64,000 bases of DNA from Glandiceps talaboti (Eukaryota > Hemichordata > Enteropneusta > Spengelidae): positions 14,047,519 through 14,111,518 of the forward strand of contig NC_135569.1 in NCBI RefSeq assembly GCF_964340395.1, written 5' to 3'. This document shows positions 52,501 through 61,500 of the stretch, one piece after another. The translations under genes and the position numbers were made by a program. The notes beneath the pieces were generated by a model that saw nothing but the letters and a program-made list of their open reading frames with translations, made no database searches and was not told the DNA's origin. Positions within the stretch are counted from its first letter, which is position 1, and the number at the start of each line of letters is the position of its first letter.

Positions 52501-55500
52501 TCAGTTAGCGGGTGTTAACAGCAGTTACAAATGTACATATGGCATTGAACAAAAAAAAGGTTAAAGATACGTGTACAGTTATATTATGAAAATATGAAAT
52601 AATATTTTGTTAATGATTTCATAATTTTCAAATATGAATTTTGATACACATGTATAAGGTATTTGCAAAAAAGTTGATAAAATATACACATGTAAACATT
52701 AATTATTAAAATATGAAATATTTTGTTACATTTCATGAAATGGGAGTACATATTTTGTGAATTTTTAGCGTTTATTTGTTTCAATGTTGGTTAACAGATG
52801 TTCACTGCAGTTCTCTCTTAGTCATGATAAAGATTATTTGATGCCATAGGAAAGTATAGATTTTTGCCCCAAGGCAGATTTAATACTTTGAATATCACTC
52901 ATTCTCATTTTTGTTATCATCTGTTAATTTCTGCTTTATTATTCTGTTTATTTAAGATACTACCACCAGTAAAATCTAAATAAATTCTAAAAAAAAAAAT
53001 TATGTCATCATACTTTCTATAATTTTGATAACGTTAGTAATCTGCTTCTGAAAATATAATTTTTAGCATGAATATTTAGATATGCAAATTTATGCACTTT
53101 TTCATTTCACTTTTACTACAAATTATTTTCAATGAAATTTAGTATTCTAACAGTAGAATTTGAGAACGTGTTTCGTTTTGACCCGTTGGTTATATAAATA
53201 TATATGTATCTATTACTGTATCAGTGCATAGTTATTGATTTACGGTGTTTAATTGCTAACAACAAGAATTCCCACAAAAAATGTGTTCTTTAGTTTCTGA
53301 TATAATGTAGAAAGGTTTCGTAAAATCATAAATTTTCAAACCATGTAGAGGCCATCTTGTCCTTTACTAACCCTGAGTGAACAATACACTATTGTGTAAT
53401 GGTGTCAACATCATTGATTCGTAGGCTACGTGTCCCTATAGTACCATATCGATTTCGTGCCTAATGAATTCTTTTCAAAAATTTGAGTTAAATGCAATCC
53501 AATTTTGGAACGTAATCGACTGCCTTTTGATGTTGTGACTGCAAATGGGTTTTAACTTTGATAAAAGAAAGAAATTTGTGAAATAAAATGAATTAAAGTG
53601 GCCAATATGATGTGCGCTCTGAGTGAGACAAGTTAATGGGGTCATTTCAATGTTGTCTTTTTAACTTTTATTTCTGCGTTTTAGTCAATAAATACTTGTA
53701 AAACCATCTATCTAAAATGGCATAAAAAATGCAGTAATTGTTACTGTTTTCAAAAAAAAATTTGATGAATTAGTAAAATACTGTGTAGTACATTTGTATA
53801 TAGTTTGCAGTGATGCTCCTCTGTCCCTTATGCTTTCATGGAATCCTCACAAATTTTATTTTCATTAAAACTTTCCGTGCATTTTGAGAAACAAATGAAG
53901 AGCTAAGCAAAACGATCAAGTTCTATTTAGTAAAAAAGTATATTGCTACAAAATTTGAAACTTTAAAGTACATTTTGTAGCTTTAGTCGTCAAATTACAG
54001 ACAAAATGGCCGCCATCTTGTCGTACATGAAAGCCCTTGGGATAAGATTTATACAAATTCGCCATCTGTAGTTAATAAATGTAGAGCTTAAAAAGTTAGT
54101 TGGCAAAATCCCTCCCGAGAGGCACAAGTCAATTCTAAAAGAAAGTTAGATTGTCAGCGAAGCAGAAACTCACTATGATAAGCAAGTCTTTGAAGCAATA
54201 TGTACGTACTTTTAGCATTTTCTTTTATAATGCAGAGTGACCTAAGGGTTAACTCATTGCATAGTTGTCCAACAAAAGCAAATTGAGCCCTGATTTGTTT
54301 TGTTGGTCAAGCAAGTATACAAAACACAGAGAATTGGAAAACTGATAGTCTTTCCTTGCAAACCATTGGGGATATTTACCTTGAAAACAATACCATACAT
54401 ACAACAGACAGATCAACACACAAAAAAATTCTAAAAAATCCGTCCTTTGTGCAGTTCGTGTTGTGATATTAAGTTTCTCTAAACTGCTAAGGTATTTCTC
54501 ATTTGGTTGCCGTGAACTGAAAGCCGTGTTTGATTAGATGAAAAAATAATTGAGTCGTGTTCTGGCATAAGATTTTTTAGCCCCGAACACGGTTGTGTAC
54601 CGATTTCCTGATATTTAGTTTGTGGAAGTAGAGGATGTAACATTGCGAGTCTACTTGTCGGTGGTTACAAGTGTAGTTCACTTCAAGGGAGGTTTGTCCA
54701 CTATGGCTGAGACTCTGGGTCCTGGTTTGCGGCTAAGTCTGATGTTACAGAAGCTAGCCAAGGTACTGAAAATTTACATTATTTATCAATTGTGTGAATA
54801 CTTTTTCCCCCAAATCTTCGTGAGAGGTAGTTGTATAGCCAACAGGATAGGATTTAGTTTATATTCAAGTATATTTATAGAAATGTATACTGTTTTTCAG
54901 TTACAGTTACAGTTAACTTTCTCTGTGAAAAAAAAAATAATATTGTCGGTTGTATGGTCTGAACAGACAGCATGAATTTCATGGTTTATGCTTCATCAGT
55001 GTAGAATCTAAGGTCTTAACTTTTTGGTAGCATCCAGGGATATTTGTGTGTTTTTTTGAGTTGGAATTCTGACGAAAAAAAATTGTCAAGGTCGCTGGTG
55101 TTGTTTTTCAAGGCCAAGATAACCTTGAAAAGAAAGCAGCGAAGAAACTGACAAAAAGTCACAATTTTCTAAGTATTCTGCTATAGTTTTGGACGGAATT
55201 TAAGGGAGAAACTTCAAAGGTTAAAGGAATGCACAAATGTTTTAGCTTTTAACTTATTTTGACAAAATTTAAAATCGTATTGACAATCGTATTGAATGTA
55301 GCGTAATTGCTAAGGTTTGGGAACCTTAGTAACAGAACTCGGAAATATGGTAAAATTTCTACAGATTGCAATACCTTGCATTTATAATTTGGGTGTGGGA
55401 TTCCTGTAATGAACCTGGGGAAACTTGGACAGGTTTTACCGTCTTGCTTTCTCATACAACAGCAGGACACTACACTTCATCATACAGTGTGATACTCACC

Positions 55501-58500
55501 GACAGCAACTTCTTTACATGTATTACTTCTTACACTTGTTGATTCCAATCCCCTACAGGAAGTACATACAGTCTATGTAAAAACATGGCTGCTGCTAAAG
55601 GGCCATTGGTGTAGACATTCTTCAAACAAAAAATACTCGCAAATTTTTGATACTTTCGAAACTTAAAATAACAAGTCAAAAGTTCATACCCGAATTTGAA
55701 AAAATGATACAAAATGGTGTCTAAATTTTTTGTCTGTTTTAAGAAAACATTAAAAATTGTCACTTTTTTGCAACAATAATATGTTAAAAGTGCCAATTCC
55801 ATTTTTATTTAGTTACTCAAAAGGCTTGGTACTAGCTCAGAGACTGTACTGAAGTTGTCATATTCCTACTTGCTTCTCAAAGTACATAACACAAATCATT
55901 ACGTGGTTTGGATATAGCTTGAGATAGAAAGACCACAACAAGTCTGTTAACCAGCTTGGTGCAAAACCTTCATACCACAATTTTTCCAAAATAATTAAAG
56001 TTTTGTCGTACTTGGTCCTTGAGGTACAATCTCCAGTATTTATGGCCTTCTCCTTTGGAAAAAATATATAACAAAAAAAAAGGGAGAACAATTTGAAACA
56101 GTATGGTTGAGCGATCAGTGTAATCTTGAGTGACCTTTTTTTTTAACGTACATTGCTGGGGGTATTTTCATTTTGTTGTAATCCTTGGAAGTATGTGAAA
56201 TGTGGTCAATATGTTGAAATATATGACATTTTCTGTTGAAATATACGACATTACCCATTGAAATATACGACAGCTGCTTGACATAGATAAAACAGACAGC
56301 CGGGGTATTGATAACCATAGGAGGGTTACTGGACAGATAAAGAATGGATGTAATTCCATAGAATTTAGATAGTTGTGTCTCTGAACAACCAACTACATTC
56401 ACAACTATTTCCAGCTCTGTTCTTCAGCAGTGGCAGTCAGGTCAAAGGTTATACAAGCCTAGGAGCTCTAGTAAAAAAGAGAATGCACCACAGTCACTGG
56501 CAAGATGCCAGGAACTTCTGAATTCGGTTGAAATCAGTTGTAGTTTTCTGTCTGTACCCACCTGAAGACAACGTCAGTTTTTAGCCACTAAAGAGAACTT
56601 TATTGCTATGTACTTTTCAGCTTATCCTCACACGAACTCTTTATTAGTATTTTATCTTCTGACAAAAAAGTGACATTGAAGTGAATTGTGTAACCCAGAC
56701 TACACCAGTGCCGACAGTAGAAATTTGTAGTGCAAGCGTTCTTTTTGAAAGACTTAATAAAATGTTTTGTAGTAGGTTTATCATTAAAGACAAAATGGCA
56801 TATAAGAACTCATGTAAATGTGTTGGCATTAGGATTCAGAATTTCACTCAGTCTGTCATTTCATATGCAAAGGAATCCAACAGGTGGCCAGCCATTTTGG
56901 TTGCTATAGTAACCTTATGATGCTACTCAATAGAGGGCGCTGTTCACTTTGTGGCAAGGGGGCAGACTGGCAGGTGCAAAGTGGTCATTCACAATCATAA
57001 ACTTGCAAATTATTTCCTTTAAGAATACTGACATTTCTGTATTAAATGTACAAAATGTAGGTTACCATGGTGATGTTTTGTAACACTTCAGAAGGCATAC
57101 AATATGAGAATTATTTAACATTTGAGTTTGGATTTGTTGGATTATGTTCAGTTGGGGGAAGTCAAGCATGACGGCTGGGAATACCTAGTATTTGTATACA
57201 TGTATAAAGTTTCTTTTCTCTACTGACCTCATTCAGCCTAAAGTGTTTGGTTGCAAATTACTAGCATTTGCATACAATTTGCATGTCATTTGCATATGTT
57301 TTACCCCACTTACATGCATGAAGATTATGTGGACAGTGCTGATTTACATAACAATAGGCAAAAGACTTCTGTCTTGCCAAAAATCGATTGTTCACTTGGT
57401 ATTGTTATCTAAGACTGCAGTCATCACTGATACAAAGTTTGGTAGCAGTAGTAGTATTTGTAAGGTGGAGATTTCAGGACTTGCCAAAACTAAGGCGTAT
57501 TTCAGAAAAATAAAAGTTTGAAAAATTGGGGATATTCAAGAGCACCTGTTGTGGAAGTTGAAATAGTCCAAATTATGGATCAATAAAATGCCACTTCATC
57601 CGCTCTCCAGTGGGACTGTGGTCTTTTGTGTTGTCGGTGAATAATGTGTACTTTGAAATGAACACGACACAATATAACTAATAATAAGTAGCCACTTATC
57701 ACAATGTGCTCATTTGCATATTTAAAACATAGAGAAAAGTAGCTAAGCCTCAGTAGTAGTGTAGTGTACTGGCTTCGGTTCTTTCCACGCTACGGTAATG
57801 GCTAGTGGCAGCAGTACTCCGCCGAAATCAAACCCTGGATGGGTGAAATCGCGTGTCCAGCAAGCAAGTAGTTCTGTATTTTCTCACCACTACATTCTTG
57901 TAGTCTTAACTTCTTTCTTGCCATCCTTCTACTGTCGGTAATGATCTCACATTGTGATCCCTTTTCATGTAACGTCATGTTTGCACCACTAAGTTTTAAC
58001 CATAGACAGTGGAGGGGAGATGTCTATGATTTAACACAGAGGGGGACTTGGCAACAATTCTAAATTCAAGACAGCATCACAGTTTAAGTTCGTATCGTAA
58101 TTTCACAGTGACAAAATTGGGATACATTTTCGGAATATCCGTCAGGAGTTTTAGCTGCAGACAGTCTTACTGAGACACTGTTAGTTTTGATTATTGCAGG
58201 GAACTAGGTAACCATACACAAACGTAATTTGACTCTGTTGAGTATGATAGCCTCCAGCAGTCACATTTCTTCAGTTAGTATTTGTAGCATTGGAAACCCA
58301 ATATAATTGATCGGTTTACCCACTGCATATTACAAGACATTTGGTGTTACCAAAACCACAGATAGTTATGTGAAAACTGCACAACAACATACAAAATGCA
58401 GTAAAACGTATTGTCTGTACAAACCGACAACAATACAGTTATAAAAATCAAGTTTTCAAATCTGGTCGGCTATTAATCGAAGGCTTTTAGTGTAGTTGTG

Positions 58501-61500
58501 AAGAATTGATTAACACATCAACGTTTACGAGCGTAGACAAATTGTAAGACATAAACAATAATGATCATTATGTCCGAAGAAAGAACCAGTTCATCTTTCC
58601 TCGATCACAACCTGAGGAATAGAGTTAAACAAACACTTACAAGGGCCCTAGATTTTTGCATCTGTGTTGACCAAGAGCTACTATTTTGTACTATTTAAAT
58701 CTATGCAAAGTAAGTTTGTTAATGAAAGCTTAATTAGTCTTCTCTTTCATATATCTGGAGGGTATTTTTCTTTCTGTGCCAGAGTAGTAGTGTGGCCTAT
58801 TTCAACAAACACCTGAACGCACCTGTATCATGCAAATTATCCTAGTGATATAATCACGATTGTGAAGTAGGTGTAACTTTACCAGTATAGTTGCAGTTCC
58901 GCTGTGGACTATTAACTTACCATAATTAAGTTTTATTTTATTTTCATCATGAAAAAAATAATCAAAAAGTTGTCAAACAAATTTATAAGACCGCCAATTG
59001 TACGCTTGGGTTGTAATTAACGCATCTAAGCCGCCATTGTCAGCTCATCACTTCAGATCGAATATGTGAGAAATAGTTGTGAATAATTAATTAGGGAAGC
59101 TAGAAATCACTCAATATTTGTTAAAAGGAGATTCCAGAGGAGTTGTAAACGCTAAGATAAATATTTTATGAGGTTAAAGACAATCAGTGTGAGGTTAGAA
59201 ACTTAAAACAATACTAGATAATGACTTAGGAGTGTCTTAAGTGTAATTAAGCCAGGAGAAGTAGTACTAGACGCTTGAACTGAAAATAGCATCTGCCTTC
59301 CACCAGTTTTAGGTCCAATACAAGTTTAAAACCCACTGTGTTTAGCAATCAGTAACTTTCTAATCCTTCTTTTGAAATAAGATCTAAGCTTATTAACTCA
59401 TCAATTCCCAAACTGTCTGACTCTCTTTTCAATAAATCCCTTTTGATATTTTCCCACCTCTCTGTCTGCATAACTTATCCTTTGTTAAAAAACAACAACA
59501 CTATAACTTTTGTTAACTCTTCGTTTGCTAACATATCCAGCATGGTTGTCAAGATTTTGACAGATGCAAAGTATAAATTATGTTCAGCAAAGGAAGGAGT
59601 TAATGATTATCAAAAAATAAAATGACTTTGAGAACTGAAGATAGTCTTGGAAACCAGCCTTGAAACCATAAATTTAAACCCTCCCAAGGTCAGATAAATA
59701 GATATATTGTTGTGTTTAGGTAATAAATCCAGTTCTCATCTTTCAAAGGGAGGGGAGCAATAAAATTTGATGTTTTTTGTGCTATTGCCAGGCGACTGAT
59801 TGTCCAGAAACCTTCATACAACTAAAAAATTCTTGCCAAGTAACAAGAGAAGTATTTTTTATTGTCGAAATGATTATTAGATATATTAAAAAAAATTAAT
59901 GATCGAGGGTTTCAAAGTATCCAAATTATATGCAAATTATTGTAAATATATGCAAATTTTATGTATGTAGTGTAAGTCTATGCAAATTACTGTAAATCTA
60001 TCAGCCTATCCTTACGGGGACCCAGGTAGAAGTTTACATATGCATATTGTCTGATAAGTCAGTTTTTGTTTACTTCAAGGAAAAGAATAGTCTGGGTTCC
60101 AAGGCTAGTGTATCTCCATCACTAACCTCACCAGACCTCACCCTTGGTAATCTTCCAGACCTGTTGTCTAAGTAACCATCCAATTCTCTAATATCTTGTG
60201 TGATGTGTGCTTTCCTGTTTAGCAGAGTTTTGTTTGTTAAAATCTAGACATTTCTTGTGTGTGCACTTTAGTGGGAATCAGCGTTCAAAGGGGATAAGCA
60301 ATTACTAACAGACCAGGTTTGGCAACTTGGTCTTCATCCACTTGGACGGAGGCAGTCGACGCCCGGTGAATCCAGCCCAGATCAGGACGGTGGATGGAGT
60401 CCTCCAGTTACTCCTAGACGATCTGCATCCCTGCAAGACATCAAATTATTCTCGCTTCGCAAAGTCGGTAAAGCTGGCCCAGTCCGCAGATTCGGAAGTG
60501 TGCCATCCATATCGGAAAGTTCCGATGGGAGTAGTTTAGATCCTGTGTACAAGAGTGGTGATAATGGTGCTGGCGATGATCAAGATGAAATTGAAAAGAA
60601 AGAGGATGTGCTGGAAGAAAAAGACGAGGATACAGAAAAGGGAAAGAAGCGTAGGAGATCAGAAGTTAAGATTGAAGTCAGACTGGGACCAGATGGTAAA
60701 GAATTGAAAATAACAGAAGAGAAGACTAAGGACAAAGATGCAGGTGATGAAAGTGAAATTGATGGTAAACCAGATGTAGAACCAGGTGTGAAAGCCACTA
60801 CACCAGGTGTAAAAGCCACTACACCGGATGTGAAAGTTACTACACCAGATACGAAAGAGCCACAACCAGGCATGAAAGATACAAAGTCAGGTGTGAAGGA
60901 TACGAAACACGATGGGAAAGATACGAAACCAGATTTGAAAGAAACGAAACAAGTTTTGAAAGATACAAAACCGAACGTGAAAGATACAAAACCAGATTTG
61001 AAACAGACGAAACCAGGTGCGAAAGATAGTAAACCAGATGTGAAAGATACAAAACCAGCTGATAAAGATACAAAACCAGGTGTTAAAGATAAGAAACCAG
61101 CTGATAAAGATACAAAACCAGCTGATACAGATACAAAACCAGGTGATAAAGATATGAAACCAGGTGTTCAGGACACAAAACCATCACCCTCCAAGTGGCC
61201 TATTGTTCAGAAGTTTGTGTCTCGAATGCATATCCCAATCCTAAAAGAACCACCCACACACGAATCAACAACGCCTCAAGGAGAAAGTCTACCAAAAATA
61301 GCAAAGGAAGTTGGCACACCACTTTTAACAGATCGCGAGCAACCTTTAAAAGATGAGAAATGGTCTCCTAAACCAATGAGAAGGAACCCATTCCTAAAGG
61401 CGCACCAAACACATAAACTTCACCAACCTCCGAAGCTTTCTCAACCCTTGAGAGATCTCAAACCTGTGAGAGACCTCCAACCAGTCGAAGAGCCACAAAT

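Noticed and set aside
55249-56402. Several minus-strand frames of 73-95 codons
   Set aside because: AT-rich chance frames without domains or consistent splice sites.
60327-60539. 70-codon frame MVFIHLDGGSRRP
   Set aside because: Overlaps the terminal exon in another frame; the exon frame is open for 451 codons and starts at a splice site.
60580-61073. Minus-strand frames rich in Ser/Leu/Tyr
   Set aside because: Antisense shadows of the KDTKPxx coding repeat.
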